A DNA stretch of 64,000 bases, from positions 2,914,001-2,978,000 of the forward strand of contig NZ_CP032624.1 in NCBI RefSeq assembly GCF_003627055.1, in the 5' to 3' direction. Below the pieces are notes generated by a model. It saw only the letters and a program-made list of their open reading frames with translations. It made no database searches and was not told the DNA's origin. Positions 11,365-25,457 of this stretch are shown piece by piece. Source of the DNA: Gryllotalpicola protaetiae (GTDB lineage Bacteria > Actinomycetota > Actinomycetes > Actinomycetales > Microbacteriaceae). Positions within the stretch are counted from its first letter, which is position 1. Every line of letters starts with the position of its first letter. A program made the position numbers and the translations under genes.

Positions 11365-11393
11365 TTGTTTGGCCCGAGCCGAGTGCCTAAGAT
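11365..11393 (+). promoter_or_regulatory. rRNA operon promoter P2
   Basis: TTGTTT at 11365-11370, a 17-bp spacer and TAAGAT at 11388-11393. A third, weaker candidate (TGAAGA at 11435, TTAGAT at 11458-11463, spacing 17) lies further down. Tandem promoters are usual for rRNA operons. Confidence 0.7.
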
Positions 11394-11510
11394 GGGAAGT
11401 CCACACCAGCTCCGCGTCGCGTCATCGCGACGAGTGAAGAGCAGCGAGTGTGGTAAGTTAGATAGGTTGCCCCGGCGCGATGACCGAAAGGTCTAGGCCG
11501 GGTGCGTACG

Positions 11511-11527
11511 GTCTTTGAGAACTCAAC
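11511..11527 (+). promoter_or_regulatory. boxA-like antitermination site in rRNA leader
   Basis: GTCTTTGAGAACTCAAC matches the boxA-type sequence found in actinobacterial rRNA leaders, where NusB/S10 load to prevent early termination. A related copy, TTTTGAGAACTACAC, recurs at 13466-13480 before the 23S gene, as expected for an rrn operon. Confidence 0.6.
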
Positions 11528-11660
11528 AGCGTGCACATTGTCAATGCCAATACCCCTGGCACCGTTTTTTGGATGGTGTTGGGATTCCTTTGGTTTATTT
11601 GATGGATTGAATGTCAGTTTTGATGTTCTTTTGTCATGGTCGGACTTTGTCCGCAAGTTT

Positions 11661-16713
<5,053 letters not shown>

Positions 16714-16816
16714 ACCCCAACATCAGTCTTCACTGTTGACTCGCGTCCACTGAGTGGTTCCCGACATACGGGCACCAGCACACAAGCTGAAAACAGACCA
16801 GTGCCTGGTCGAACAC

Positions 16817-16935
16817 GTTTCGGCGGCCATAGCGGGAGGGAAACGCCCGGACACATTCCGAACCCGGAAGCTAAGACTCCCAGCGCCGATGGTACTGCAG
16901 GGGCGACCCTGTGGGAGAGTAGGACACCGCCGAAC
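16817..16935 (+). rRNA. rrf: 5S ribosomal RNA
   Basis: About 119 nt. GTTTCGGCGG at the 5' end pairs with CCGCCGAAC at the 3' end, and CATTCCGAACCCGGAAGCTAAG is the conserved loop B/C segment (here split at positions 16852-16874). It sits 103 bases after the 23S, completing the 16S-23S-5S order. Confidence 0.95.
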
Positions 16936-16944
16936 ACCCATTAT

Positions 16945-16977
16945 GAAAGGGCCATCCGATATTCGGATGGCCCTTTC
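16945..16977 (+). terminator. Terminator of the rRNA operon
   Basis: Perfect 15-bp stem: GAAAGGGCCATCCGA at 16945-16959 pairs with TCGGATGGCCCTTTC at 16963-16977, loop TAT, followed by GCTTTA. A strong intrinsic terminator, symmetrical enough to work both ways. Confidence 0.9.
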
Positions 16978-17019
16978 GCTTTAATGCCTATAAGTCCACA
17001 GCAGCGTGAGGAGTAGACC

Positions 17020-19017
17020 GTGAGCGACAGCTCAGGCGATGACGACAAGGAGCGCGGCTCGCGCCGCGAGCCGGGAGGTCCGCGCGGTCGCGACGACCGA
17101 GGCGGCCGGCCTGCTCCGCGCTACAACTCTGAGCGCCGCGGTGGTGGCGAACGGCGCGACGGCGAACGCCGCCCCTCTGGTGACCGAGGCGAACGCCCGG
17201 GCCGGGATGGCGAGCGTCGGGGCTACGTCCCACGTGACGGTGAGCGCCGGTCGTACCGAGATCAGCCGCCGCGTCGCGATGGCGACGCTCGTCGGGCTGC
17301 GCCACGCGATGGCGAGCGCGGGTCATACGGGGATCAGCGGCCGCGTCGCGATGGCGACGGTCGCGGAGGTGTGCCGCGCGGCGGTGAGCGCCGGTCGTAC
17401 GGCGACCAGGCTGCTCGGCCGCGTCGCGATGGCGACGGTCGGGGCTACGCTCCGCGTGACGGTGGCCGTCGGCCGCAGGGCGATCAGCGACCTCGTCGAG
17501 ATGGCGAGGGCCGCGGTGGCGCTGCGCGTGACGGTGAGCGTCGGACCTACGGTGACCGGGGCGATCGCCCACGTCAGGACGGCGAGCGACGCGGATACTC
17601 TGCCCGCGATGGTGAGCGGCGCGGCTATTCACCCCGCGATGGAGAGCGTCGGCCTTATGGCGATCAGCGGGCTCGGCGCGATGGCGATGCGCGCGGCGTC
17701 ACGCCACGGGATGGTGAACGTCGTCCCTACGGCGATCGGAGTGAGCGGCCGCGTCGCGACGGTGACGGGCGCGGCTACGGCCAGCGCGACGGTGAGCGAC
17801 GCACGTACGGTGGCGGGGCCGAACGCCCGCGTCGCGAAGGGCCGTCCCGGCCACGCAGCGACGGCGAGGCTCGGCCGCGTCACGACGGTGACGACAAGCC
17901 GCGCCGCGACGGCGAGTTCCGCGGTCCGCGCCGCGACGGCGGGCAGGGCGAACGCCGCGACAACGACCACCGCCCGCGGCGGGATGACGAGCAGCGTCTG
18001 TGGACGCGCGACGGCAGGCCGGCGCGCGGTGACCGCGACGCGTCGCGGCCCGAGTGGCAGGACGACGAAGAGCGCCGGCTGCGCGCCGAGCTCAGGTCGG
18101 TTCGGCCGCGTCACGACGACCCCGAATTGCCGGAGTCCGTCACCGGCAAGGATCTCGAATACGGCGCACGGCTCGAGCTGCGCACGCTGGCCAAGGACAA
18201 CGCGGAAGAGGTCGCGCGGCACCTCGTGATGGCCGCGCGCCTCATCGATGACGACCCCGAGCTGGCACACAAGCACGCGCTGTCGGCTGCGCGCCGTGCA
18301 GGCCGCGTCGGCGTCGTGCGCGAGACGCTCGCGATCACCGCATACGCATCCGGTGACTTCGCGCTCGCGCTCCGCGAGCTGCGCACCTATCGGCGCATCT
18401 CCGGCAAGGACGACCAGCTCCCGCTGATGGTCGACAGTGAGCGCGGAGTCGGGCGACCGGACCGCGCGCTGGAGCTCGGGCGGTCGGTGGACCGTTCGAC
18501 CCTGAGCAACGAGGTGCAGGCATCCCTCGCTATCGCGATGTCCGGTGCGCGCCTTGATCTCGGGCAGCAGGAGCTTGCGCTCGGCGAGCTCGAGATTCCG
18601 CAGCTGGATCCTGACGTCGCGTATTCGTGGAGTCCTGCCCTGTTCCAGGCGTACGGCGATGTGCTCGACGAGCTAGGGCGCGCGGCGGAGGCCCAGGAGT
18701 GGTGGGACCGCGCCGATCGCGCGACCGAGGCGCTCGAGGAGGCGTCGGAGGTGGCTGAGCACGAGACCGTCGATGTGATCGTCGAAGGCGGCGACCTCGA
18801 AGAGGACATCGAGCCCGGCGACGGCGCTGACGACGCAGCCGAAGATGATGACCGGTTCAGCGCCGAAGACAATGCGGCCGACGAGGCCGATGACGGAGCG
18901 GACGACGCGGGCGAGGACGACGAGGAATTCAGTGTCGAGGACGAGGTCGCCGAGCTGCTCGACGAGGGCGCCGACGAGGACGGGGACGGCGATGGCACTG
19001 TTCCGGACAAGGAATAG
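17020..19017 (+). CDS. Arg/Gly-rich repeat protein with TPR-like domain and acidic tail
   Basis: 665 aa in three parts. Residues ~1-345 are a low-complexity tract built from degenerate copies of RRDGDGRG/RDGERR modules, likely disordered and strongly basic, as in RNA-binding RGG-type tails. Residues ~365-585 form helical TPR-like repeats (LEYGARLELRTLAKDNAEEV onward). The last ~75 residues are mostly Asp/Glu. By position, the TPR part corresponds to the conserved actinobacterial protein next to tyrS and the HAD phosphatase (Rv1691 in M. tuberculosis), function unknown; the repeat domain appears to be added. Alternative frames over the repeat are open only because of its composition. GTG start, 85 bases after the 5S gene. 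Confidence 0.75.
   Translation: MSDSSGDDDKERGSRREPGGPRGRDDRGGRPAPRYNSERRGGGERRDGERRPSGDRGERPGRDGERRGYVPRDGERRSYRDQPPRRDGDARRAAPRDGERGSYGDQRPRRDGDGRGGVPRGGERRSYGDQAARPRRDGDGRGYAPRDGGRRPQGDQRPRRDGEGRGGAARDGERRTYGDRGDRPRQDGERRGYSARDGERRGYSPRDGERRPYGDQRARRDGDARGVTPRDGERRPYGDRSERPRRDGDGRGYGQRDGERRTYGGGAERPRREGPSRPRSDGEARPRHDGDDKPRRDGEFRGPRRDGGQGERRDNDHRPRRDDEQRLWTRDGRPARGDRDASRPEWQDDEERRLRAELRSVRPRHDDPELPESVTGKDLEYGARLELRTLAKDNAEEVARHLVMAARLIDDDPELAHKHALSAARRAGRVGVVRETLAITAYASGDFALALRELRTYRRISGKDDQLPLMVDSERGVGRPDRALELGRSVDRSTLSNEVQASLAIAMSGARLDLGQQELALGELEIPQLDPDVAYSWSPALFQAYGDVLDELGRAAEAQEWWDRADRATEALEEASEVAEHETVDVIVEGGDLEEDIEPGDGADDAAEDDDRFSAEDNAADEADDGADDAGEDDEEFSVEDEVAELLDEGADEDGDGDGTVPDKE
17140..17990 (+). 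repeat. Degenerate tandem repeats encoding RDGERR-type modules
   Basis: The first part of the preceding gene is made of short tandem units (CGCGATGGCGACG and CGTGACGGTGAGCG variants), spaced by one or two modules of about 14-24 codons. Base changes are mostly at third positions while the Arg-Asp-Gly-Glu/Asp-Arg pattern is kept, so the repeat is under protein-level selection. Confidence 0.75.
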
Positions 19018-20011
19018 CGTTCAGGCGGCGCCGCTCGACGGCGTCGACGTTCTGCTCGCCGACCTCGACGGGGTCGTCTACAAGGGCCACGAGGCGATTC
19101 CGCACGCGGTCGAGAGCATCAACCAGGCCGCGCAAGGCGCGCGCGTCGGGTACATCACGAACAACGCGTCGCGCACGGACGCCGCGGTCGCGGAGCAGTT
19201 GCGCGGCTTCGGCCTCGACACGCAGCCGAGCGACATCGTCACGTCGCCGCAGGCAGCGGTCCGGCTGCTCGCGGGGCTCGTTCCCGCTGAGGCTCGGATC
19301 CTGGTCATCGGAGGCGAGGGGCTCTCCTCGGTCGTGAGCGCCGCCGGGTTCACGATCGTGAGCTCCGCAGACGACGAGCCGGCCGCCGTGATCCAGGGGT
19401 TCGCGCCGGAGCTCGGGTGGAAGGACCTCGCCGAGGCGTCCTTCGCGCTCGCCGGCGGCGATGACGGGATCCCGTGGGTCGCGACGAACATGGACTGGAC
19501 GCTGCCGGTCGCCCGCGGCATCGCGCCGGGCAACGGCACGCTGGTGTCCGCGGTGCACAACGCGGTCGGACGCCTGCCGGTCGTCGCTGGGAAGCCGGAG
19601 GTCGCGATCTTCGAGGAGGCGCGAGCGCGGTTCGGCGCGAAGCATCCGCTCTTCATCGGCGATCGGTTGGACACCGACGTGATCGGCGCGAATCGCGCGG
19701 GCATCGACTCTGTGCTCGTGCTGACCGGCATCGACAAGGCCAAGCAGCTGCTGGCGGCAGGGCCGGACTCGCGGCCGACCTACATCCTCGAGGATCTGCG
19801 CGGGCTGCACGAGGCGTACCCGGCCGTCGAGAAGGCGCGCGGCGGGGCGACCGTTGTCGGCGACGCCGCGGTACGCGTGAGCGGGACCACGGTCGAGGTG
19901 GCCAGAGAAGGCGGCGACCCGGTGAACCTGCTGCGCGCGGCCTGCCACGCGATCTGGGACTCCGGCATCGCGATCTACGCGCTCGACGTGCCGGAACGCC
20001 TGTATCGGTAG
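18992..20011 (+). CDS. HAD-family phosphatase (NagD / p-nitrophenylphosphatase type)
   Basis: 339 aa from ATG 18992, overlapping the end of the previous gene by 26 bases. HAD motifs: DLDGVVYKG (motif I, nucleophile Asp), TNNAS (motif II), a lysine in VAGKPEVAI (motif III), and FIGDRLDTDVIGANRAG (motif IV). The cap insertion fits the type IIA/NagD group. Substrate unknown; the mycobacterial counterpart (Rv1692) has been described as a glycerol-3-phosphate phosphatase, which may apply here. The last ~60 residues, after the HAD core, form an extra small domain also seen in actinobacterial homologues. Confidence 0.88.
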   Translation: MALFRTRNSVQAAPLDGVDVLLADLDGVVYKGHEAIPHAVESINQAAQGARVGYITNNASRTDAAVAEQLRGFGLDTQPSDIVTSPQAAVRLLAGLVPAEARILVIGGEGLSSVVSAAGFTIVSSADDEPAAVIQGFAPELGWKDLAEASFALAGGDDGIPWVATNMDWTLPVARGIAPGNGTLVSAVHNAVGRLPVVAGKPEVAIFEEARARFGAKHPLFIGDRLDTDVIGANRAGIDSVLVLTGIDKAKQLLAAGPDSRPTYILEDLRGLHEAYPAVEKARGGATVVGDAAVRVSGTTVEVAREGGDPVNLLRAACHAIWDSGIAIYALDVPERLYR

Positions 20012-20018
20012 CTCGCTG

Positions 20019-20031
20019 TACCGTGGAGATC
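20019..20031 (+). promoter_or_regulatory. -10 element for the 53-aa gene and tlyA
   Basis: TACCGT at 20019-20024, then seven bases, then GTG 20032. The same hexamer and spacing as at tyrS. It decides the start of the short gene: the in-frame GTG at 20023 lies inside the promoter. Confidence 0.5.
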
Positions 20032-20193
20032 GTGGCAGACGAGCGAGACGACGACGTGCGCGGCGACGCGCTGCTGCCGCGCCTCAGGCTGATCGAGGAC
20101 CAGCCGCTCGAGACGCGTGCGGAGGCCTACGCCCACCTGCACGACGAGCTGCGCGAAGCGCTCGACGCGGCCGACCGACAGGGCGGGCGCTGA
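20032..20193 (+). CDS. Conserved small protein upstream of tlyA
   Basis: 53 aa, acidic, with a conserved-looking core (RLRLIEDQPLETRAEAYAHL) that forms one or two amphipathic helices. A short gene at this place, between the HAD phosphatase and tlyA, also exists in M. tuberculosis (Rv1693), so position supports it being real. Function unknown. Stop is four bases before the tlyA GTG, indicating co-translation. Start chosen from the leaderless promoter geometry. Confidence 0.7.
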   Translation: MADERDDDVRGDALLPRLRLIEDQPLETRAEAYAHLHDELREALDAADRQGGR

Positions 20194-20197
20194 GCCG

Positions 20198-20998
20198 GTG
20201 CCGTCCACCCGACTCGACGCAGCCGTCGTCGCACGGAGGCTCGCGCGCTCCCGCACGGCCGCTGCGAAGCTGATCGCCGACGGGCGCGTGACGGTCGACG
20301 GGAAGCCGGTCGTCAAGGCATCCGCTCAGGTCGATGACGCGAGCGCGATCGTCGTCGCTCTGCCCGACCACTACGTGAGCCGCGGCGCGCACAAGCTGAT
20401 CGCCGCGCTCGACGCGTTCGACGTCGACCCGAGCGGCCGACTTGCGCTCGACCTCGGCGCGTCGACCGGCGGGTTCACGCAGGTGCTGCTCGAAAGAGGG
20501 GCGCGGCACGTGCTCGCGGTCGACGTCGGGCACGGGCAGCTTTCCGTGCCCGTGAAGGGCGACCCGCGGGTGAGCGACCTCGAGGGCGTGAACGCGCGGT
20601 ATCTGACCGCGACGCGGCTGGCCGAGGCATCCGGAATCTCTGAATCGCCGGACCTCGTCGTCGGTGACCTGTCGTTCATCTCGCTCACCCACGTGCTGCC
20701 GGCCGCGCGTGAGACCGCGACTCGCGATGCGGACTTCGTGGTGCTGATCAAGCCGCAGTTCGAGGTCGGGCGCACCGGCGTGAAAGAGGGGATCGTGCGC
20801 GACCCCGTGCTGCGCGCAGACGCCGTGGCCGGGGTGCTGTGGGCCGCGTGGGACCTCGGGCTCGGAATCGCAGGGCTCACACCGTCGCCGATCGCCGGAA
20901 CGTACGGGAACCGCGAGTACGTGTGCTGGATGTCGGCGGCGCGCGGGACGAATCCGACAGAATGGGTGGACAGGGTTTCGACGATGACGGGAGCGTGA
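20198..20998 (+). CDS. tlyA: 16S/23S rRNA 2'-O-methyltransferase TlyA
   Basis: 266 aa. N-terminal S4 RNA-binding domain (residues ~1-60, LARSRTAAAKLIADGRVTVD) followed by a Rossmann methyltransferase with the SAM motif LALDLGASTGGFT and VVGDLSFISL. TlyA methylates cytidines in 16S and 23S rRNA (C1409 and C1920 in E. coli numbering); its loss gives capreomycin resistance in mycobacteria. Start GTG 20198, four bases after the small gene. A longer frame from 20117 would read through that gene and was rejected. Confidence 0.92.
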   Translation: MPSTRLDAAVVARRLARSRTAAAKLIADGRVTVDGKPVVKASAQVDDASAIVVALPDHYVSRGAHKLIAALDAFDVDPSGRLALDLGASTGGFTQVLLERGARHVLAVDVGHGQLSVPVKGDPRVSDLEGVNARYLTATRLAEASGISESPDLVVGDLSFISLTHVLPAARETATRDADFVVLIKPQFEVGRTGVKEGIVRDPVLRADAVAGVLWAAWDLGLGIAGLTPSPIAGTYGNREYVCWMSAARGTNPTEWVDRVSTMTGA

Positions 20999-21004
20999 CG
21001 TTCA

Positions 21005-21910
21005 ATGGCCGGTCGCCGCATCCTGGTCGTCTCGCACACCGGGCGCGAGGAGTCCCTCGAGTCTGCGCTGCAGGTGTGCAGGCAGCTGCTCGACGAATCC
21101 GACGTCGTGCCCGTGCTGAGCTCTGACGAGCTGCACGATCTGCGCGCGTACGCGCCTGAGCTGATGGGCCTCGAGGTGCTCGGGGCCGAGTGCCGGCCCG
21201 GAGACCTGGAGCTCGTCATCGTGCTGGGCGGGGACGGGACGATTCTGCGTGCTGCCGAGATGGTGCGCGGCGAGAACGTGCCGATCCTCGGGGTGAATCT
21301 CGGCCATGTCGGGTTCTTGGCAGAGAGCGAGCGCGACGACCTGAAGCGCTCGGTCGCACGGGCACTCGCCGGCGACTACGAGGTCGAGGAGCGCATGACG
21401 CTCGCGGTGCGCGTGAAGTACGACGGCGAGGTCGTGTACGAGGACTGGGCGCTGAACGAGGCCAGCGTCGAGAAGGCCAGCCGCGAGCGGATGATCGAGG
21501 TGATGGTCGAGGTCGACCGGCGCCCGCTGTCGAGCTTCGGCTGCGACGGCGTCGTGATGTCGACGCCGACAGGATCGACCGCGTACTCGTTCTCCGCAGG
21601 AGGGCCGATCGTGTGGCCCACGCTCGACGCGCTGCTGTTCACGCCGATCTCGGCGCACGCGCTGTTCGCGAAGCCGCTCGTGGTGACGCCGGATTCCGCG
21701 ATCGCGGTCGAGCTGCTCGACCGCGTGCAGACCGGCGGCATTCTGTGGTGCGACGGGCGCCGCTCGGTCGAGCTGCGGCCCGGCGCGCGCATCGTGGTCA
21801 CCCGTTCGCCGATCCCGGTGAAGATGGCGCGCATGCACCGCGCGGCGTTCACCGACCGGCTCGTGCGGAAGTTCAACCTTCCCGTCGTGGGCTGGCGAGG
21901 GCCGGCGTGA
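21005..21910 (+). CDS. nadK: NAD kinase
   Basis: Makes NADP from NAD and ATP or polyphosphate. 301 aa. The GGDGT motif (VLGGDGTILRAAEMV) is at about residues 73-77, and the second signature STPTGSTAYSFSAGGPI near 180-195 completes the nucleotide site. GGGAG lies ahead of ATG 21005, six bases after tlyA. tlyA-nadK-recN is a conserved actinobacterial order. Confidence 0.95.
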   Translation: MAGRRILVVSHTGREESLESALQVCRQLLDESDVVPVLSSDELHDLRAYAPELMGLEVLGAECRPGDLELVIVLGGDGTILRAAEMVRGENVPILGVNLGHVGFLAESERDDLKRSVARALAGDYEVEERMTLAVRVKYDGEVVYEDWALNEASVEKASRERMIEVMVEVDRRPLSSFGCDGVVMSTPTGSTAYSFSAGGPIVWPTLDALLFTPISAHALFAKPLVVTPDSAIAVELLDRVQTGGILWCDGRRSVELRPGARIVVTRSPIPVKMARMHRAAFTDRLVRKFNLPVVGWRGPA

Positions 21911-21956
21911 CGGGCGCGAGCACGTCGCGGCAGCGCCGCGCCACACGGGGTGCAGT

Positions 21957-23660
21957 GTGATCGAGGAGATCTCGATCCGCGACCTCGGCGTCATCGCGGA
22001 GGCCACGCTGCCGCTCGGGCCGGGGTTCACGGCGATCACCGGCGAGACCGGCGCGGGCAAGACGATGGTCGTGACGGCGCTCGGACTCCTGCTCGGGGAA
22101 CGGTCGGACAGCGGGACCGTGCGCATGGGCGCGACGCAGAGCTGGGTCGAAGGGCGCTGGCTGGTGCCGGCCGACGGCGAGATCACCGAGCGGGTGCGGG
22201 ATTCAGGGGGCGACGTCGACCCGATCGGCGAGAGCGGCGACGCGGAGCTCGTGCTCAGCCGCTCGGTGTCGCCGGAGGGCCGCAGCCGCGCCTACGCCGG
22301 CGGGCGCAGCGCGCCCGTCGCCGTGCTCTCCGAGCTCGGTGAGCGCCTGGTTGTCGTGCACGGGCAGTCCGAGCAGCTGCGGTTGAAGAGCGCCACGGCT
22401 CAGCGCGAGGCGCTCGACCGGTTCGCGGGGGCTGGGTTCCAGGCATCCCTCGCCGAGTACCAGTCCGTATGGCGGCGCTGGAAGGACGGCGCCGCCGAGC
22501 TCGAGCAGCTGACCGGCGACCGGGATCGGCGCGTGCGCGAGGCCGAAGAGCTGCGTGCCGCGCTCGACGAGATCGAGACGGCGGCGCCGCAGCCCGGCGA
22601 GGACGCCGAGCTCGACGAGCGCATCGAGCGGCTCGAGAACGCCGAGACGCTGCGGGTCGCGGCCGCAGAGGCGCGCGAGGTGCTTTCGGCGGAGGAATCC
22701 GACGGCCCCGATGCCCTCAGCCTGCTGGACGCGTCGCGTCGCTCGCTCGAGAGCGCCGCGCGTCACGACGCCGAGCTCGGAGCGATCGCCGAGGCGCTGC
22801 AGACGGCGCAGTACCAGGTGACGGATGCCGCCGCCCAGCTCTCGTCGTACCTCGCAGCGCTCGACACCGACGGCTCCCACGACCTCGAACTGCTGCAGGA
22901 GCGCAAAGCGCTGCTGGCGGCGCTCGTGCGGAAGCACGGGTCGTCGCTCGACGACGTGATCGATCGGCTGCAGAGCGGGAGCGCGCGGCTGTTCGAGCTG
23001 GACGGGGACTCTGACCGGATCGCAGAGCTGACGGCACGTGTCGCCGAAGACGCCGCGGCGGCCGAGGAGCTGGCTGACGGGCTGTCGACGGCGCGCGCTG
23101 CGGCGGGGGAGGAGCTCGCGGCATCCGTCACCCGTGAACTCGCCGCGCTCGCCATGCCGGACGCGCGCATCGTCGTCGAGGTGAGCGACCGCGGCGAACT
23201 GGGGGCATCGGGGCGCGATCAGGTCGCGATCCTGCTGCAGCCGCACCCCGGCAGCGAGCCGCGGCCCCTCGGCCGCGGAGCCTCAGGGGGCGAGCTGTCG
23301 CGCGTGATGCTCGCCATCGAGGTCGTGCTCGCGGGCAGCGACCCCGTGCCGACCTTCGTGTTCGACGAGGTCGACGCCGGCGTGGGAGGCGCGGCGGCGA
23401 TCGAGATCGGCCGACGGCTCGCCCGTCTCGCCGAGCGCTCGCAGGTGCTCGTCGTCACGCACCTCGCGCAGGTCGCCGCGTTCGCGAACAATCACCTGAA
23501 CGTGGTGAAGGACACCGGCGGCGCGGTGACCGCCAGCAGCGTGCGGCAGCTGGAGGGCGGCGAGCGCGAAGCAGAGATGGCGCGGCTGCTGTCGGGACTT
23601 GCGGATTCCGAGAGCGGGGTCGCGCACGCGCGGGAGCTTCTGGAGCTCGCGCGTTCGTAG
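21957..23660 (+). CDS. recN: DNA repair protein RecN
   Basis: SMC-like ATPase acting in recombination repair of double-strand breaks. 567 aa. Walker A GETGAGKTMV near residues 29-38, long coiled-coil arms in the middle (rich in Glu/Ala/Arg, ~150-350), ABC signature GGASGGELSRVML near 440, and Walker B FVFDEVDAGVGG. A GTG at 21957 opens with IEEISIRDLGVIAEA, the normal RecN beginning. It ends in front of a palindromic unit. Confidence 0.95.
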   Translation: MIEEISIRDLGVIAEATLPLGPGFTAITGETGAGKTMVVTALGLLLGERSDSGTVRMGATQSWVEGRWLVPADGEITERVRDSGGDVDPIGESGDAELVLSRSVSPEGRSRAYAGGRSAPVAVLSELGERLVVVHGQSEQLRLKSATAQREALDRFAGAGFQASLAEYQSVWRRWKDGAAELEQLTGDRDRRVREAEELRAALDEIETAAPQPGEDAELDERIERLENAETLRVAAAEAREVLSAEESDGPDALSLLDASRRSLESAARHDAELGAIAEALQTAQYQVTDAAAQLSSYLAALDTDGSHDLELLQERKALLAALVRKHGSSLDDVIDRLQSGSARLFELDGDSDRIAELTARVAEDAAAAEELADGLSTARAAAGEELAASVTRELAALAMPDARIVVEVSDRGELGASGRDQVAILLQPHPGSEPRPLGRGASGGELSRVMLAIEVVLAGSDPVPTFVFDEVDAGVGGAAAIEIGRRLARLAERSQVLVVTHLAQVAAFANNHLNVVKDTGGAVTASSVRQLEGGEREAEMARLLSGLADSESGVAHARELLELARS

Positions 23661-23671
23661 CAGCTGTGAGG

Positions 23672-23716
23672 CCGATGGTTTCGAGACGCGCGCTTCGCGT
23701 GCTCCTCAACCATCGG
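23672..23716. repeat. Nested palindrome between recN and pyrG (REP-like / terminator)
   Basis: CCGATGGTT at 23672-23680 pairs with AACCATCGG at 23708-23716; inside it ACGCG and CGCGT form a second stem around CGCTT. The sequence starts 11 bases after the recN stop. From memory, closely similar GGTTTCGAGACGC...CTCAACC units recur between genes in Microbacteriaceae, so I call it REP-like; only one clear copy is seen here. It may end recN transcription. Confidence 0.55.
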
Positions 23717-23727
23717 GTCGGGTGCGA

Positions 23728-23741
23728 TAGAATCGAAGCCC
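23728..23741 (+). promoter_or_regulatory. -10 element for leaderless pyrG
   Basis: TAGAAT at 23728-23733 lies eight bases before GTG 23742, in GC-rich surroundings. Transcription would begin on or just before the start codon. Confidence 0.6.
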
Positions 23742-25457
23742 GTGGTGGATTCTTCAGACGCGGGCCAGATCAATTCTTCAAACGGCACTACCAAGCACAT
23801 CTTCGTGACGGGTGGTGTCGTTTCTTCGTTGGGCAAGGGCCTCACCGCCGCAAGCCTCGGCAATCTGCTGACCTCACGCGGACTGCACGTGGTGATGCAG
23901 AAGCTCGACCCCTATCTCAACGTCGACCCGGGCACGATGAACCCGTTCCAGCACGGCGAGGTGTTCGTCACCGATGACGGCGCCGAGACCGACCTCGACA
24001 TCGGCCACTACGAGCGCTTCCTCGACGTGAACCTGTCGCAGGCGGCCAACGTCACCACCGGCCAGATCTACTCGCAGGTGATCGCGAAGGAGCGCCGCGG
24101 CGAGTACCTCGGCGACACCGTCCAGGTCATCCCGCACATCTCGGACGAGATCAAGCGCCGCATGCGCCTGCAGGCCACCGCGGACCCGCAGCCCGATGTG
24201 ATCATCACCGAGGTTGGCGGCACCGTCGGCGACATCGAGTCGCAGCCGTTCATCGAGGCCGCCCGCCAGATCCGCCACGAGCTGGGCCGCAAGAACGTGT
24301 TCTTCGTGCACGTGTCGCTCGTGCCGTTCATGAACGCCTCGGGCGAGCAGAAGACCAAGCCGACGCAGCACTCCGTGGCGATGCTGCGCTCGATGGGCAT
24401 CCAGCCCGACGCTTTGGTGCTGCGCAGCGACCGGCCCGTCTCCGACTCGAACAAGAAGAAGATCGCGCTGATGTGCGACGTCGACGAAGACGCCGTCATC
24501 AACACGGTCGATCTGCCGAGCATCTACGACATCCCCGTGACACTGCACCAGCAGGGGCTGGACAGCTATGTGATCGAGCAGCTCGGCCTCGGCGAGAAGG
24601 CCGTCGAGCCCGACCGGACCAGCTGGAACGAGCTGCTCAAGGTCGTGCACGAGCCCCGCAAGGAGATCACGATCGCGCTCGTCGGCAAGTACATCGATCT
24701 GCCGGATGCCTACCTGTCGGTCTCCGAGGCGCTGAAGGCCGGCGGCTTCGCGCACCACACGAAGGTGCAGCTGCGCTGGGTCGCCTCCGACACGTGCGAG
24801 ACGCCGGACGGCGCCGCGAAGGCGCTCGCCGACGTCGACGGGATCTGCGTGCCGGGCGGCTTCGGCATCCGCGGCATCGAGGGCAAGCTCGGCGCTCTGC
24901 GCTTCGCGCGGGAGAACGGGATTCCGACGCTCGGCCTGTGCCTCGGCCTGCAGTGCATGGTCATCGAGTACGCGCGCAACGTCGCCGGGCTGCCCGGCGC
25001 CTCGTCGAGCGAGTTCGACCCGGACACCGAGTTCCCCGTGATCGCGACGATGGCGGAGCAGGTCGACATCATCGCCGGTGGCGACCTGGGCGGAACCATG
25101 CGTCTCGGCCTGTACCCGGCGAAGCTCGCCGAGGGCTCGATCGTCACCGAGCTGTACGGCGCGCCCGAGGCATCCGAGCGCCACCGCCACCGCTACGAGG
25201 TCAACAACAGGTACCGCCAGCAGATCGCGGATGCCGGGCTGTGGTTCTCGGGCGTCTCGCCCGACGGGCACCTCGTCGAGTACGTCGAGCTGCCGCGCGA
25301 GGTGCACCCCTTCTACGTCGCGACGCAGGCGCACCCCGAGCTGCGCAGCCGACCGAACCGCGCCAACCCGCTGTTCCGGGGCCTGATCGGCGCGGCGCTC
25401 GAGCGTCAGGAGTCCACCCGCCTGTTCCCCGTCGAGGAGCAGGAGAACGTTGCCTGA
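23742..25457 (+). CDS. pyrG: CTP synthase
   Basis: Aminates UTP to CTP with glutamine. 571 aa. The synthetase domain starts with [20 protein letters not shown] (residues ~17-36, ATP site). The class I glutamine amidotransferase domain begins near 305, with catalytic Cys in GLCLGLQCM near residue 400 and the His/Glu pair in [11 protein letters not shown]. The first ~16 residues are an unconserved Ser/Asn-rich extension, kept because the start codon fits the -10 element. M. tuberculosis has two genes between recN and pyrG (Rv1697, Rv1698); here only the palindrome lies there. Confidence 0.96.
   Translation: MVDSSDAGQINSSNGTTKHIFVTGGVVSSLGKGLTAASLGNLLTSRGLHVVMQKLDPYLNVDPGTMNPFQHGEVFVTDDGAETDLDIGHYERFLDVNLSQAANVTTGQIYSQVIAKERRGEYLGDTVQVIPHISDEIKRRMRLQATADPQPDVIITEVGGTVGDIESQPFIEAARQIRHELGRKNVFFVHVSLVPFMNASGEQKTKPTQHSVAMLRSMGIQPDALVLRSDRPVSDSNKKKIALMCDVDEDAVINTVDLPSIYDIPVTLHQQGLDSYVIEQLGLGEKAVEPDRTSWNELLKVVHEPRKEITIALVGKYIDLPDAYLSVSEALKAGGFAHHTKVQLRWVASDTCETPDGAAKALADVDGICVPGGFGIRGIEGKLGALRFARENGIPTLGLCLGLQCMVIEYARNVAGLPGASSSEFDPDTEFPVIATMAEQVDIIAGGDLGGTMRLGLYPAKLAEGSIVTELYGAPEASERHRHRYEVNNRYRQQIADAGLWFSGVSPDGHLVEYVELPREVHPFYVATQAHPELRSRPNRANPLFRGLIGAALERQESTRLFPVEEQENVA

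Noticed and set aside
17140-17990. CRISPR-like array
   Set aside because: Repeats are short, degenerate and in-frame coding with no unique spacers; no cas genes in the window.
17039-18229. 396-aa frame overlapping the repeat protein in another frame
   Set aside because: Open only because the repeats lack stop codons in every frame; it breaks off when the repeats end.
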